Assembly: GCA_913058265.1 (NCBI GenBank)
Contig: CAJXPQ010000012.1
Coordinates: forward strand, 39,931 to 103,930
Origin: an uncultured Oligoflexia bacterium
GTDB lineage: Bacteria; Bdellovibrionota; Bacteriovoracia; Bacteriovoracales; Bacteriovoracaceae
Direction: 5' to 3'
Length of the DNA stretch: 64,000 nt
Shown here: positions 1-8,863 of the stretch, one piece after another
Numbering within the stretch: position 1 is the first letter of the stretch
How the letters are laid out: each line of letters opens with the position of its first letter
The notes under the pieces: model-generated
Database searches by the model: none
What the model saw: only the letters and a program-made list of their open reading frames with translations
Told to the model about the DNA's origin: nothing
Position numbers and translations under genes: made by a program

Positions 1-1
1 G

Positions 2-120
2 CTGATTACAGAAACAAAATAACTTTGTTTCTAATCAGTCTTGTTAGCTGCTCTTTGATTACATCCTAATTTTTCATTGTCCTTCCTAATTAACTCTTAA
101 ATTCCAGCAGCTAACAAGAC
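2..120. repeat. Two adjacent inverted repeats downstream of the receiver gene
   Basis: The first arm pair (2-7 with 10-18, against 24-38) folds into a 15-bp stem with a two-base bulge and a 5-base loop. The second is a perfect 15-bp inverted repeat, 38-52 against 106-120, around a 53-base interior. It ends three bases before the stop codon of the minus-strand receiver gene, so it would lie in that transcript's 3' end. Neither stem is followed by a clear T-run on the minus strand, so it is not a standard intrinsic terminator. It could be an RNA-stability element or the edge of a repeat; its other side is outside the window. Confidence 0.55.
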
Positions 121-122
121 AA

Positions 123-563
123 CTATTTTTTCTCAAAAAAAGGAATGACTTCGGGGATAGGTTTATCTTCAAAGATTGCAAATATAATTTCTTTAAAACT
201 ATCTTCTCTAAAGGGTTTGGTAAAATAGGCAAGAACACCTAGAGACTTACAAATACTAATGATTGATTTATCTGCATCTGCAGAAATAACAATAATTTTC
301 AAGCTCTCGCTCATAGGGTCTTCTTTAATTCTAGAGATTAAATCAATTCCATCCATATCAGGCATATTAAGATCTGTTATTAATAGATCGTAAGGGGTGT
401 CGTTTAGTGTTGAGTTCGCTATCTCTTCCCATACTTCAGCGCTCGACTCTGGAGCAGTAACATCTGTGAAACCCATTTTTTTAAGTCTCGATGATACGAC
501 AGCACGTGAGAAGTCAGAGTCCTCAGCGATTAAAATTCTTTTTTCTAATATTATATTATTCAT
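123..563 (-). CDS. Single-domain response regulator (CheY-like receiver)
   Basis: A 146-residue protein made of one receiver domain with no output domain. The acidic pair E14-D15, the phospho-acceptor D64 (in LITDLNMPDMDG), the switch Ser at about 94 and the conserved Lys at about 116 (FTKPF) are all present, so it should accept phosphate from a histidine kinase. Stand-alone receivers usually act by protein-protein contact (CheY at the flagellar switch, or phosphorelay shuttles). No kinase or chemotaxis gene lies beside it in this window, so its partner is unknown. The family assignment is secure; the pathway is not. Confidence 0.9.
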   Translation of the reverse strand: MNNIILEKRILIAEDSDFSRAVVSSRLKKMGFTDVTAPESSAEVWEEIANSTLNDTPYDLLITDLNMPDMDGIDLISRIKEDPMSESLKIIVISADADKSIISICKSLGVLAYFTKPFREDSFKEIIFAIFEDKPIPEVIPFFEKK

Positions 564-623
564 ATTTTCTCTTTGAGTTATTCTGACTTAAAGTCTCATC
601 AAGATCAATACTCGGTATGTAAT

Positions 624-653
624 AAAAAAAAGGCCGTCTGTATTAGACGGCCT
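624..653 (-). terminator. Intrinsic terminator of the Arg/Gly-rich protein gene
   Basis: A perfect 9-bp GC-rich hairpin (AGGCCGTCT / AGACGGCCT, 631-653, 5-base loop) is followed on the minus strand by seven or more T residues. It lies just downstream of the stop codon at 679. Confidence 0.9.
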
Positions 654-678
654 ATAAACAAATTATATGAAATTACTT

Positions 679-1272
679 CTAGTTTCTTCTTCTTGGTCTT
701 ACAACATCTCTTCCTGTTCTTCCGTGTCCTCGACCACCGATTACAACATCTCTTCCTGCTCTACCGTGGTCTCTACCGTAATCTCTACCGTAGTCTCTAC
801 CCATAGTGCTATCAACTACACATTGACCTCGGCTTCCACGTCCACCGTAGTTACCAGCTCTTGATCTAGCATTTTGACATTGTCTTCTCGCCTGCATACA
901 TGCTTGCTCTTTTGCTTGGTATCTATCTCTTGCTACAGCTGATGCGTAGAATGTTTGAAATGTTCTATGGCCTCTAGGTCCTGTAAGTCTTGCCGTACAT
1001 GACATACTTACGTTATTACGATGTCCGTTACCTCTACGTACCTTTTCACATGTTTGGATTGGTGCTCTGTAGTAACCACCTCTTTTAACCCGCCTACATT
1101 GTTGTTTAGCTTCCTGACAAGCATCCTGTCTATCGTATCCATGTCCTCTGAAAACTTCTAAAAGTTTACCGCGTCCATTTTTAAGTTCTACTTTACACTG
1201 TGCAGCTTCAGCTTCTGAGGCTCCTACAGTTATCATTAATGTTAGTGTTAATACTGTTAATAAAGTTTTCAT
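679..1272 (-). CDS. Secreted basic Arg/Gly-rich protein with two Cys modules and GRD repeats
   Basis: The start is placed at 1272 because GGAGGG lies just ahead of that ATG; a longer reading to 1299 has no such site. The protein has an N-terminal signal peptide ending near AEAA, then two related modules of about 50 residues (around Cys-Lys-Val and Cys-Thr-Ala-Arg), each closing with a Cys-(6)-Gln-Cys pattern. The tail is rich in Arg and Gly, with tandem GRDYGRD-like units and an RPRRRN end. The even number of extracytoplasmic Cys residues suggests disulphides. High positive charge suggests binding to nucleic acid, LPS or another polyanion, which is inference. I do not recognise the family. 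A strong terminator follows. Confidence 0.8.
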   Translation of the reverse strand: MKTLLTVLTLTLMITVGASEAEAAQCKVELKNGRGKLLEVFRGHGYDRQDACQEAKQQCRRVKRGGYYRAPIQTCEKVRRGNGHRNNVSMSCTARLTGPRGHRTFQTFYASAVARDRYQAKEQACMQARRQCQNARSRAGNYGGRGSRGQCVVDSTMGRDYGRDYGRDHGRAGRDVVIGGRGHGRTGRDVVRPRRRN

Positions 1273-1520
1273 AAATAAACCCTCCAAAGATTTCCCCATG
1301 TGCTTTTTTTTCCTAAAAAAGTACGATTAAACTTATATAAGCAATAGCTGTGCCAAAAAACATGGGAGTAAAATCAGGCACTAGACGCAGCGCAAGGTGC
1401 ATTATTCCGAGTCATTTTGTCACCATAAAAGAGTTTCAGCTGCATTTTGCCAAAAAAGTACCAACCAAAAGTAGTTTAAATAACCCTCTAAAACTCCGAT
1501 AAGCTTTAAAAGGATAATTT

Positions 1521-2822
1521 ATGAAAAAGCTTACAAACAATCTTACTTTTTGGGTCTTTATTTCGGCCATACTCGGCTACTTCTTATCTGCTCAATTTGG
1601 CAATAAGGAGTGGTTAACTCAATCGGAGCTTCCTCTTTTTTATGAGTTGCTTCTTCTTGTTAAGTCTGTTTTTCTAAGCTCACTCACAATGATGGTTGCA
1701 CCAATTATCTTCTTTTCTCTTTTAGGTGGAATCTTAAATATTGGTGAGTTAGCAAAGCTCAAAACAATGGGCTCCGTCACCATTACCTATTACTTATCCA
1801 CGACTATCATTGCCATTATCATCGGGCTGACTGCGGTTTTCTTTGTTCATCCTTGGAAGAATTCTGATGTGACATTGCAAAGCTTTGTGCCTGAAGCTAA
1901 TACCGTACAAGATAGAGTCACATATAAAAAGCCCAAGTCATTAATCAAAAGTAATGATGATTCAGTTATCATGATTATCAAAGGTGTTTTTGATAAGGCA
2001 CTCGTAAACCCGTTTAAGGCCCTCAGTGAAAACAATATTTTAGGTATTGTAACCAGTGCCTTGCTATTGGGACTTGCCCTTATTTTTGTCCATGCTGGGG
2101 ATAGCCCTTTATTTAAAATTACAGAGGATATTAACTCCGTCATAAATAAGATTCTTCACTGGATAATTAAAACAACCCCTTATGGTATATTTGCCATTGC
2201 TTTTGAGTTTCAGCTCAAAACAAGTGGAGCGATTATTTCAGAACTAGTTAGTTTTTGTGTACTCGTATTCTGTGCAACTATGATTCACGGAGCGATAGTT
2301 CTCCCCTCAATTGCATGGGTTTTTGGTGGAGTTAAGCCACTTGATTTCTTCAAGAAAGCTGCCAGACCGATGATGATTGCATTTTCTACTTCTTCTAGTG
2401 TTGCTGCTCTACCTGTTTCAATGCAAACGACAGAAGAAGAATTTGGTGTTTCTGAAGGAGTAAGTGGGTTTGTCTTCCCGCTTGGGGCGACAATGAATAT
2501 GGATGGGACCGCCCTTTTTGAGGGAATAGCTGCTGTTTTCTTAGCTCACCTTTATGGTATTGATCTTAGTCCCGTCGCTACATTTTCTATCTTTTTCATG
2601 TCTATGGTTTCATCAATTGGAGCTCCTGGTATGCCATCTGCTAGTATGAGTGGTATGCAAATCGTACTACTTGCTGCTGGAATTCCCCTAGAGGCCATCG
2701 GTATACTAATTGTCATAGATAAGCCCCTTGACACTTTTCGTACAGCAGTTAATGTTGAAGGTGACATTATTGGAGCAATAGTTACTCAAAACTATTTAAA
2801 CAAGAAGCTGAAAAAAGTTTAA
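1521..2822 (+). CDS. Dicarboxylate/amino acid:cation symporter (DAACS/SDF family)
   Basis: An inner-membrane secondary transporter that moves dicarboxylates or acidic amino acids with Na+ or H+. The 433-residue length fits the family. The HP1 serine-rich signature is seen as SSSVAALP at 291-298 and the TM7 cation-site motif as NMDGT at 326-330, followed by a Pro/Gly-rich helix resembling HP2. About eight hydrophobic segments are visible. AAAGGA lies 7 bases ahead of the ATG. The next gene follows after 5 bp, so the two are probably co-transcribed. Substrate specificity (glutamate, aspartate, C4-dicarboxylate or serine) cannot be settled by eye. Confidence 0.93.
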   Translation: MKKLTNNLTFWVFISAILGYFLSAQFGNKEWLTQSELPLFYELLLLVKSVFLSSLTMMVAPIIFFSLLGGILNIGELAKLKTMGSVTITYYLSTTIIAIIIGLTAVFFVHPWKNSDVTLQSFVPEANTVQDRVTYKKPKSLIKSNDDSVIMIIKGVFDKALVNPFKALSENNILGIVTSALLLGLALIFVHAGDSPLFKITEDINSVINKILHWIIKTTPYGIFAIAFEFQLKTSGAIISELVSFCVLVFCATMIHGAIVLPSIAWVFGGVKPLDFFKKAARPMMIAFSTSSSVAALPVSMQTTEEEFGVSEGVSGFVFPLGATMNMDGTALFEGIAAVFLAHLYGIDLSPVATFSIFFMSMVSSIGAPGMPSASMSGMQIVLLAAGIPLEAIGILIVIDKPLDTFRTAVNVEGDIIGAIVTQNYLNKKLKKV

Positions 2823-2827
2823 GAATT

Positions 2828-3286
2828 ATGATTAAAAAGAAAGAGCCTAAAGAAATTAACGTCGATGAAATAGATATGGATCTTATGAAAGAGAGAACCA
2901 CTGATATTCCATCCATTTTACGATATGCCCATACTGTAGGGGGATTCAGTGTTGTACCTACTGAAGAAGGTCATATTAAATCCAATGCCGTTGCAGCCAT
3001 GGAAGATCAAACTCAAATGCAACTTGATCAAATTTTCACACAAATGCAACTTCTCGCAGAACAAGCTAATACTATAAAAGAACGTGCTGATATTTCATAT
3101 CAAATCTATAATGCCAAAATGAATTTCAAACCTCTGATAGGTAAAACTTATTTCTTATATGCCAAGAAAGCGGAACGAGTATTATCAATTGTCTCTCCAG
3201 AAGAATGGGGAAAGAAAATTCCCTTTGATGAATTTGTCGCGAAAGTCACTCTTTTATCTGATCATACTTGGAAAGTTGAAAAGTAA
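2828..3286 (+). CDS. DUF2452-family protein
   Basis: A 152-residue soluble protein matching my memory of the DUF2452 family: a segment GGFSVVPTEEGHIKSNAV, a helical stretch rich in Met and Gln (TQMQLDQIFTQMQLL), then a C-terminal part with IGKTYFLY and EEWGKK. Such proteins have no established function. There is no signal peptide or membrane segment. It starts 5 bp after the symporter stop and is probably in the same operon, although a functional link is not evident. Confidence 0.8.
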   Translation: MIKKKEPKEINVDEIDMDLMKERTTDIPSILRYAHTVGGFSVVPTEEGHIKSNAVAAMEDQTQMQLDQIFTQMQLLAEQANTIKERADISYQIYNAKMNFKPLIGKTYFLYAKKAERVLSIVSPEEWGKKIPFDEFVAKVTLLSDHTWKVEK

Positions 3287-3287
3287 A

Positions 3288-4643
3288 TTATCGGACTTGT
3301 CTAATACCACAGGTTGAAGCAATAACTAATTCATCCATATCTTTTGCTCGTGAAAGTCCCTGCCTCGAATGCCAGCGTCCATCAAAACATACTGAAGATT
3401 CTCCCTCACATTGACCGTACTCTTTTTTGGTAGAGCTACTATAACAAGTCCGACTCTGTTTAAAGCCACACGCACTTGCAACTCTCACATCATCAATTTT
3501 CATTGGATTTTCTAATGCTGATTTTGCATACCACTTACCTTGATAACAAATAGATGTACTCCCCTTGCAGTTTTCATAATATGCGCCATTATAATCACTA
3601 ATACATCCGCCAGACTGAGATGATATCTCGACTTCACAAGGACAAACTTTAACCGGTGCTTCACCGGAGTTAGGAAGAGTATCTATAAGTGCTGTAAGTG
3701 CATCTTGAGTTTCATCTGCCACAACTTTTTCTATATCAGTATAAACATTCAGTGGAAGATCTTTATTTAAAATCTCTCTGATACCTACAAATTCAACGCC
3801 AAGGCACTTTGCCTTCATAATCACTTCATCTAATACAGTCTTGCGACTATTTTCTTTAGAAGGGAGAACATTCACTCTCTGTATATCATGTAACAAGCTT
3901 ATAATATGCCTATGACTACTATTACATAGATTTTTTAAAAAATTATCTACATAGATATCTTGATTACTTTCGTTATACCTTCCTGTTGAATCTTCTGAAT
4001 CATGATTCCACCCCACATGTGAATACCCTTCACTGGCAGCATTTCTCATCGCAGCTGAGTGGTGAAGAATATAGTCGTCCCTTCCAGCTTGCCTACTCAT
4101 TCCCTCTCGCCTTTTAATTTCATTTAACTCTATGGGACTAGGGGTAATACCGCGAGCGTAGGGAAATCTAATAAGTCGATTATCCTTTTTTGAAAATGCA
4201 CCACCTGTTGCCCTATCAAGCCATGCTGTTGACGCTTGAATATCAGCAAGGCTTTCTGAAGCGTCGAAACTCTCCCTATGCTCTCCACCAATTATTCGCG
4301 TATCATGGGCGATATGCTCGTGCCCGTGAGTCGCCAAAACATGCTCTCGGCTTTCTTGAATTTTTCTAACAAGTTCCATTCTTTTTTGATTATTAGACTT
4401 GTCTAAATTTGCAGTTGTGACAAAGAATGTTGCAGGTACTTTATGTGGATTTTTTAATGACTCTAATATCTTTGGGGTATAGGTAGGATGTGGTCCATCA
4501 TCAAAAGTTAAATGAACTTTTTTTCCAATACATTTGCTCGTATTAATATCTTTCTTTGGAAATGAACAATCCCACCTTGCATGAACTACGCTAGGCCCCA
4601 GCAGGGATAAAAAGAAAGTACATAATATTAGAGATTTAGCCAC
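3288..4643 (-). CDS. Exported polysaccharide deacetylase (NodB domain) with Cys-rich C-terminal modules
   Basis: Starts with GTG and has a signal peptide ending near VVHA. The NodB homology domain (about residues 40-300) shows TFDDGP (general base and metal Asp), a His-rich HGHEHIAH segment for metal binding and RFPYARG for the substrate groove. The enzyme should remove N- or O-acetyl groups from a polysaccharide such as peptidoglycan, chitin or poly-GlcNAc outside the cytoplasm. The last 110 residues hold two copies of a module with paired Cys and a Cys-x-(Q/D)-G-(K/R)-W core; these may be disulphide-linked binding modules. In bdellovibrios, NodB enzymes mark prey peptidoglycan; whether this one does so is inference. 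Confidence 0.85.
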   Translation of the reverse strand: MAKSLILCTFFLSLLGPSVVHARWDCSFPKKDINTSKCIGKKVHLTFDDGPHPTYTPKILESLKNPHKVPATFFVTTANLDKSNNQKRMELVRKIQESREHVLATHGHEHIAHDTRIIGGEHRESFDASESLADIQASTAWLDRATGGAFSKKDNRLIRFPYARGITPSPIELNEIKRREGMSRQAGRDDYILHHSAAMRNAASEGYSHVGWNHDSEDSTGRYNESNQDIYVDNFLKNLCNSSHRHIISLLHDIQRVNVLPSKENSRKTVLDEVIMKAKCLGVEFVGIREILNKDLPLNVYTDIEKVVADETQDALTALIDTLPNSGEAPVKVCPCEVEISSQSGGCISDYNGAYYENCKGSTSICYQGKWYAKSALENPMKIDDVRVASACGFKQSRTCYSSSTKKEYGQCEGESSVCFDGRWHSRQGLSRAKDMDELVIASTCGIRQVR

Positions 4644-4733
4644 ATAAACCTATCGGCAGACTCAAGTATTTTCTAAAGTCATAGAGGTTTTTGCTTACTA
4701 TCTTCAAGTGCTTGAAATATCTATAATATAGAA

Positions 4734-5288
4734 ATGAAAATACTAACTATATTTATGACATTCTTTATTACTCAAGCCTTTGGAGCGGAACTAAAAATAG
4801 AACCCGTTTACGGAGTTGAACGAACCCAAAAAGAATTTCCAAAACCTGCAAGATATAAAACTGAAACCTTCGCAGGGATTAGAGCTCTTTACGGAGTTCC
4901 GGTTTTCTCTTTTGAGGTTGAAGTTAATCAATCTATAAGTAAAGAAGATTTTCCAGAAGACGATCTAGAAGTAACCTATAATAGTCAAAAAGCCTTAATC
5001 GGTTTTAGATCATATCCAATAAAATCTAAAGTGGTTGGAATCTACCTAAGATTTGGCGCACGTGGATCTCAAAACAAAAGAGACATTACTGAAGCAGGAG
5101 AAAGCAGAACTGAAACAGACCCTATAAGTTTTGATCCATATGCTGGAACAGGCCTTACCCTTGCTGCTGGGAAAAACTTTGCTCTAAATGCTGGAGCCAC
5201 TCTTGTATACAATAAAAATGCAGACTCATCTGAGCAGTATGATACAAGGTACACCTTTAGCTTTACTATAAAGGCTGGCTCTAAGTAA
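4734..5288 (+). CDS. Predicted outer-membrane beta-barrel protein
   Basis: 184 residues with a short signal peptide (cut after QAFGA). The mature part alternates polar and hydrophobic residues, with aromatic-ended strands such as YKTETFAGIRALYG and a final strand YTFSFTIKAGS. This is the pattern of a small OmpA/OmpW-like barrel of about eight strands. No named family is recognisable. It sits alone between a divergent deacetylase gene and the thiolase gene; no strong ribosome binding site precedes the ATG. Confidence 0.7.
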   Translation: MKILTIFMTFFITQAFGAELKIEPVYGVERTQKEFPKPARYKTETFAGIRALYGVPVFSFEVEVNQSISKEDFPEDDLEVTYNSQKALIGFRSYPIKSKVVGIYLRFGARGSQNKRDITEAGESRTETDPISFDPYAGTGLTLAAGKNFALNAGATLVYNKNADSSEQYDTRYTFSFTIKAGSK

Positions 5289-5326
5289 TATCAAAATCTA
5301 GACACTAAAAATTTTAAGGAGTATAT

Positions 5327-6592
5327 ATGAAAAAGGTCTGTATTATTGCAGGTAAGAGAATTCCGTTTATGAGATCCAGTACAAACTATATGGGGCTGAC
5401 TCTGAGAGATCTAATGAAGCCAGCGATGGAAGAACTAGTATCAGAGCTCAAATTAGAAGGAAAGCAATTAGGTGAAGTTGCCATGGGAGCAGTCAATAAA
5501 CATGCTTATGACTTTGCCCTAGCGAGAGAGATGGTTCTTGATTCAAAGCTCTCTCCTAATACTCCTGCAACTGACTTACAAAAAGCCTGTGGGACATCTC
5601 TCGAAACTGCGATACTTGTTGCCAATAAAATAGCTCTTGGACAAATAGATTGTGGTATTGCTGGCGGTGCAGACACAAACTCAGATGTTCCCATTGAATT
5701 TAAAAAAAGTTTTTCAGACAGATTACTCAAACTTGCAGCTGCAAGGACTATGGGTCAAAAGCTTAAAGCACTTGCCGGTTTCTCTCCAAGTGAACTTATG
5801 CCAAAGCTACCAGCGATTAAAGAAGGTCGTACTGGAAAAAGTATGGGTGAATCGTGCGAGGACATGGCCAAGACATGGAATATATCTAGAGAAGCTCAAG
5901 ATCAATTAGCTTTTGACTCACAAAATAAGGCTGCTGCTGCTTATGACGAAGGTTGGTATGATGACATGGTTGTTAGCTTTAACGGAAAAAAGAAAGACGG
6001 TATTTTAAGACAAGCTCCTCTTGAAAAATTAGCAAAGCTTGGACCTGCCTTTGATAAAAAATCAGGAAAAGGAACTTTAACTGCTGCCAACTCCACCGCT
6101 TTAACAGATGGAGCAAGTTGTGTTTTTCTATGTTCAGAAGAATACGCAAAAGAAAATAGCTTAGAAGTGATGGCGTATTTATCATTTGCACAGTCTGCTG
6201 CTGTAGATTTTGTAAATGATGAAGGTTTATTAATGGCACCCGCTTATGCTGTACCGAAACTATTAAAGCAAGCAGGAATAACACTTCAAGATTTTGATTT
6301 TTATGAAATACACGAAGCCTTTGCGGCCCAAGTTCTATGTACCCTAGAGGCCTGGAAGTCTGAAGCATTTTGCAAAGATAAATTAGGACTTGAATCAGCA
6401 CTCGGAGAGATCGACATGAGTAAGCTTAATGTTAAAGGTGGATCTCTAGCATTAGGGCATCCCTTTGCTGCAACCGGTGGACGTATCATTACAGGTTTAG
6501 CAAAACTTCTTAATGAAAAAGGAAGTGGAAGAGGACTTATCTCGATTTGTACTGCCGGCGGTATGGGCGTGACAGCGATTATAGAGAAGTAA
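5327..6592 (+). CDS. fadI: Acetyl-CoA C-acyltransferase (thiolase), FadI-like
   Basis: A 421-residue thiolase that cleaves 3-ketoacyl-CoA with CoA at the last step of beta-oxidation, or runs the reverse condensation. Catalytic residues are visible: the acyl-accepting Cys88 in KACGTS, His329 in EIHEAFAAQ, His378 in LGHPFAATG and Cys408 in ICTAGGMG. The long loop region and overall length resemble FadI (the trifunctional partner of FadJ) more than the 390-residue FadA/AtoB types. AAGGAG precedes the ATG. No FadJ/FadB gene is adjacent here, so its partner must be elsewhere. Confidence 0.9.
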   Translation: MKKVCIIAGKRIPFMRSSTNYMGLTLRDLMKPAMEELVSELKLEGKQLGEVAMGAVNKHAYDFALAREMVLDSKLSPNTPATDLQKACGTSLETAILVANKIALGQIDCGIAGGADTNSDVPIEFKKSFSDRLLKLAAARTMGQKLKALAGFSPSELMPKLPAIKEGRTGKSMGESCEDMAKTWNISREAQDQLAFDSQNKAAAAYDEGWYDDMVVSFNGKKKDGILRQAPLEKLAKLGPAFDKKSGKGTLTAANSTALTDGASCVFLCSEEYAKENSLEVMAYLSFAQSAAVDFVNDEGLLMAPAYAVPKLLKQAGITLQDFDFYEIHEAFAAQVLCTLEAWKSEAFCKDKLGLESALGEIDMSKLNVKGGSLALGHPFAATGGRIITGLAKLLNEKGSGRGLISICTAGGMGVTAIIEK

Positions 6593-6602
6593 TAAAAACC
6601 TT

Positions 6603-7337
6603 ATGAGTCTTAAGATATTAACATTTAACATTCATAAGGGCTTCAATTGGAATAATACCCAGCTCACTCTTCATCGACTTAAAGAGAACCTCTCTCAAAT
6701 AAATCCTGACATCGTCTTTTTGCAAGAAGTTGTTGGTGAGAATACAAAACATGCTACAAAATTTGAAGATTGGATTGATGATCAATTTCAATTTTTAGCA
6801 CAAGATCTATGGAAGGATTTTGTCTATTCCAAGCATGCCATTTATGATCATCGTCACCATGGAAATGCTATTCTTTCAAAATATGCCATTACACAGTCAA
6901 AGGTTATTGATATCTCTCAGAACCGTTTTGAGCAACGAAGTATTTTATTTTGTGAAGTAGACCTTGGACATAAAAAAATTCACACATACTGTGTACACTT
7001 AAACCTATTACATAAAGATAGAGTAGAACAATACCAAAAAATTAATGCAGTCATTGGAAAGATATCACCGAATCAAGAACATATTATTCTTGCTGGGGAT
7101 TTTAATGATTGGAACTTAAAAGCATCGCCTCACCTATTTGCTAAAAATGAGCTACATGATGCCTATAAGAGTCTTCATAAAGACTACCCTAAAACATTTC
7201 CCTCTTTCTTCCCTTTTATAAAACTAGATCGAATTTATACACATCGCCTTAAGATTGAAAAAGCTGAGGTTCTAAAAAAGGACTGGGTAAATATCTCAGA
7301 TCATCTCCCATTGTATATTGAAGTAGATTTGCTATGA
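6603..7337 (+). CDS. Endonuclease/exonuclease/phosphatase-family hydrolase (YbhP-like)
   Basis: A 244-residue EEP-fold metal-dependent phosphodiesterase. Signature positions are present: N9 in LTFNIH, E42 in FLQE, GNAILS, HLNLL, the AGDFNDW motif and the terminal SDHLPL catalytic His. There is no signal peptide. The gene overlaps the following cardiolipin-synthase-like gene by 4 bp (ATGA), so the two are translationally coupled. Escherichia coli has the same pairing (ybhP next to ybhO/clsB), which suggests a role in phospholipid headgroup metabolism rather than DNA repair. That role is inference. Confidence 0.87.
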   Translation: MSLKILTFNIHKGFNWNNTQLTLHRLKENLSQINPDIVFLQEVVGENTKHATKFEDWIDDQFQFLAQDLWKDFVYSKHAIYDHRHHGNAILSKYAITQSKVIDISQNRFEQRSILFCEVDLGHKKIHTYCVHLNLLHKDRVEQYQKINAVIGKISPNQEHIILAGDFNDWNLKASPHLFAKNELHDAYKSLHKDYPKTFPSFFPFIKLDRIYTHRLKIEKAEVLKKDWVNISDHLPLYIEVDLL

Positions 7338-8494
7338 AAACAAGAGCAACTCAAAAAAATAGAATAATACTTATTAGAAATGGACATCAATTTATTCATA
7401 CCAATATCAAACTCATTCAAGCTGCAAAAAAGTTTATTCTTCTCCATACATATATTTTTACTGAAGATGAAGTTACTACTCCTATAATCAATGCCTTATC
7501 CGAAGCTGCTGATAGAGGCGTTCAAGTATATATTTTGCTTGATGCTTTCGGCTCCAGTGATTTTCCAGCTCAAACGGTAGAAAAACTAAAAGCTCATGGT
7601 GTAAAATTTAGTTTTTTCACTCCCCTTATAAATTTGAAAAAAATTGGGCGTAGACTTCACCAAAAAATGCTTATCATAGATAATAAGATCGCTCTCACAG
7701 GTGGGATTAATCTTTCTCAAGAATTTAATAATAAGTATAAACCTTGGCTCGACTTCTCTTGCTGTATTGAAGGTGAAGAGGTCCACCACCTTTATCAACA
7801 ATCACTACAATTATATCTCAGTCACTTTCCATTATCTAAAACAGAACTGCTAGGCTTTAATGAACTAAAACATTTAGCCAATGACAATGTCCTCGTTAAA
7901 ACAAATGTGAATGACTTTTTCAAAAATAACCAAGATATTTTCACAAGTTATATAAAAGCGATTTCAACTGCTCGCGATGAGATAATCATTCTTGCAACTT
8001 ACTTTATTCCAGGAAAGCTAATGTTAAATGAGCTCAAGAAGGCGGCAAACCGTGGTGTCGAGATAAAGCTTATCTTTGGGAAAGTCTCAGATCAACCTCT
8101 CGCTAGTATTGCTGAAAAATATCTTTACGAGTGGTATATTAAAAACAATATACAGATTTATGAATGGGGAGACAGTATCATCCATGGTAAGCTAGCCCTT
8201 ATCGATAGCAAGTGGGTCACCATTGGCTCATACAATCACAACTATATTAGTCGTTACGGAAATTTAGAATTAAACCTAGAGGTTTTCAACAAAAGCTTTG
8301 CAAAAATTGTGAAGAACGAATTCAATATGATTTTATCTAGATCAAAAAAAATTCAACTCGATGATTTTGAATTTAGCACAAAGAGTCGATTGCTTTCATT
8401 TTTAGTTTATAAACTAACAAATCTTATTACATTTTTATCAATTATTCTTTTATTTAGAAAAAGTTCAGAAAGTACGGATAAGCTTTTGAAATAG
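7334..8494 (+). CDS. Phospholipase D-family cardiolipin synthase (ClsB-like)
   Basis: A 386-residue protein with two HKD motifs: H109-x-K111 with D116, and H284-x-K286 with D291, the second followed by GSYNHN. This two-motif layout, the lack of long N-terminal membrane helices and the length fit ClsB-type enzymes, which join phosphatidyl groups to make cardiolipin or phosphatidylglycerol. A single hydrophobic segment near the C-terminus (LTNLITFLSIILLF) may anchor it to the inner membrane. Its start overlaps the stop of the EEP gene. It converges on the K+ channel gene, with stop codons abutting. Confidence 0.88.
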   Translation: MKTRATQKNRIILIRNGHQFIHTNIKLIQAAKKFILLHTYIFTEDEVTTPIINALSEAADRGVQVYILLDAFGSSDFPAQTVEKLKAHGVKFSFFTPLINLKKIGRRLHQKMLIIDNKIALTGGINLSQEFNNKYKPWLDFSCCIEGEEVHHLYQQSLQLYLSHFPLSKTELLGFNELKHLANDNVLVKTNVNDFFKNNQDIFTSYIKAISTARDEIIILATYFIPGKLMLNELKKAANRGVEIKLIFGKVSDQPLASIAEKYLYEWYIKNNIQIYEWGDSIIHGKLALIDSKWVTIGSYNHNYISRYGNLELNLEVFNKSFAKIVKNEFNMILSRSKKIQLDDFEFSTKSRLLSFLVYKLTNLITFLSIILLFRKSSESTDKLLK

Positions 8495-8845
8495 TTATTC
8501 CATATAAACTTCATCATCGATAATGACTCTTGCAAAAAGAGCGGTATAGATCCCAAAGATCGCCACTCCAATAAGCATTAATAAAATACCCATAATCTTT
8601 CCCCAAAATGTGATCGGCACAACATCGCCATAGCCGACAGTAGAGGTCGTAGAAAAGCTCCACCAAAGGGCATCGATATAATTACTCATTCCTGGGTTTA
8701 CATCTTTCTCTAAAGAATAGATTACTGCTGCAAAACTAAAAACGATTGTATTTCCAAACAGGGATAAGGTTACAAATGGAACACTAAAGACTAGTTTCCA
8801 GATTAATTTAGAAAAATGAAGCATTTTAAAAATTATCTTTGGCAT
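8495..8845 (-). CDS. Small two-helix potassium channel
   Basis: A 116-residue inner-membrane protein with one N-terminal hydrophobic helix, a pore helix and selectivity filter TVGYGD (69-74), and a second helix. This is the minimal Ion_trans_2 architecture (KcsA-like). It has no cytosolic RCK or cyclic-nucleotide domain, so gating is probably intrinsic. It lies 18 bp downstream of the pirin gene and is likely co-transcribed with it. Confidence 0.9.
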   Translation of the reverse strand: MPKIIFKMLHFSKLIWKLVFSVPFVTLSLFGNTIVFSFAAVIYSLEKDVNPGMSNYIDALWWSFSTTSTVGYGDVVPITFWGKIMGILLMLIGVAIFGIYTALFARVIIDDEVYME

Positions 8846-8863
8846 GAGATAACTCTAACTTAG

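Noticed and set aside
38..120. Inverted repeat with GTTAGC / GCTAAC resembling an integron attC site
   Set aside because: attC needs RYYYAAC first and GTTRRRY last; here the order is reversed and the inner bases do not match. No integrase is seen.
573..864. Two overlapping open frames on the plus strand
   Set aside because: They are antisense to the Arg/Gly-rich gene and reflect its repeats; no ribosome binding site or family.
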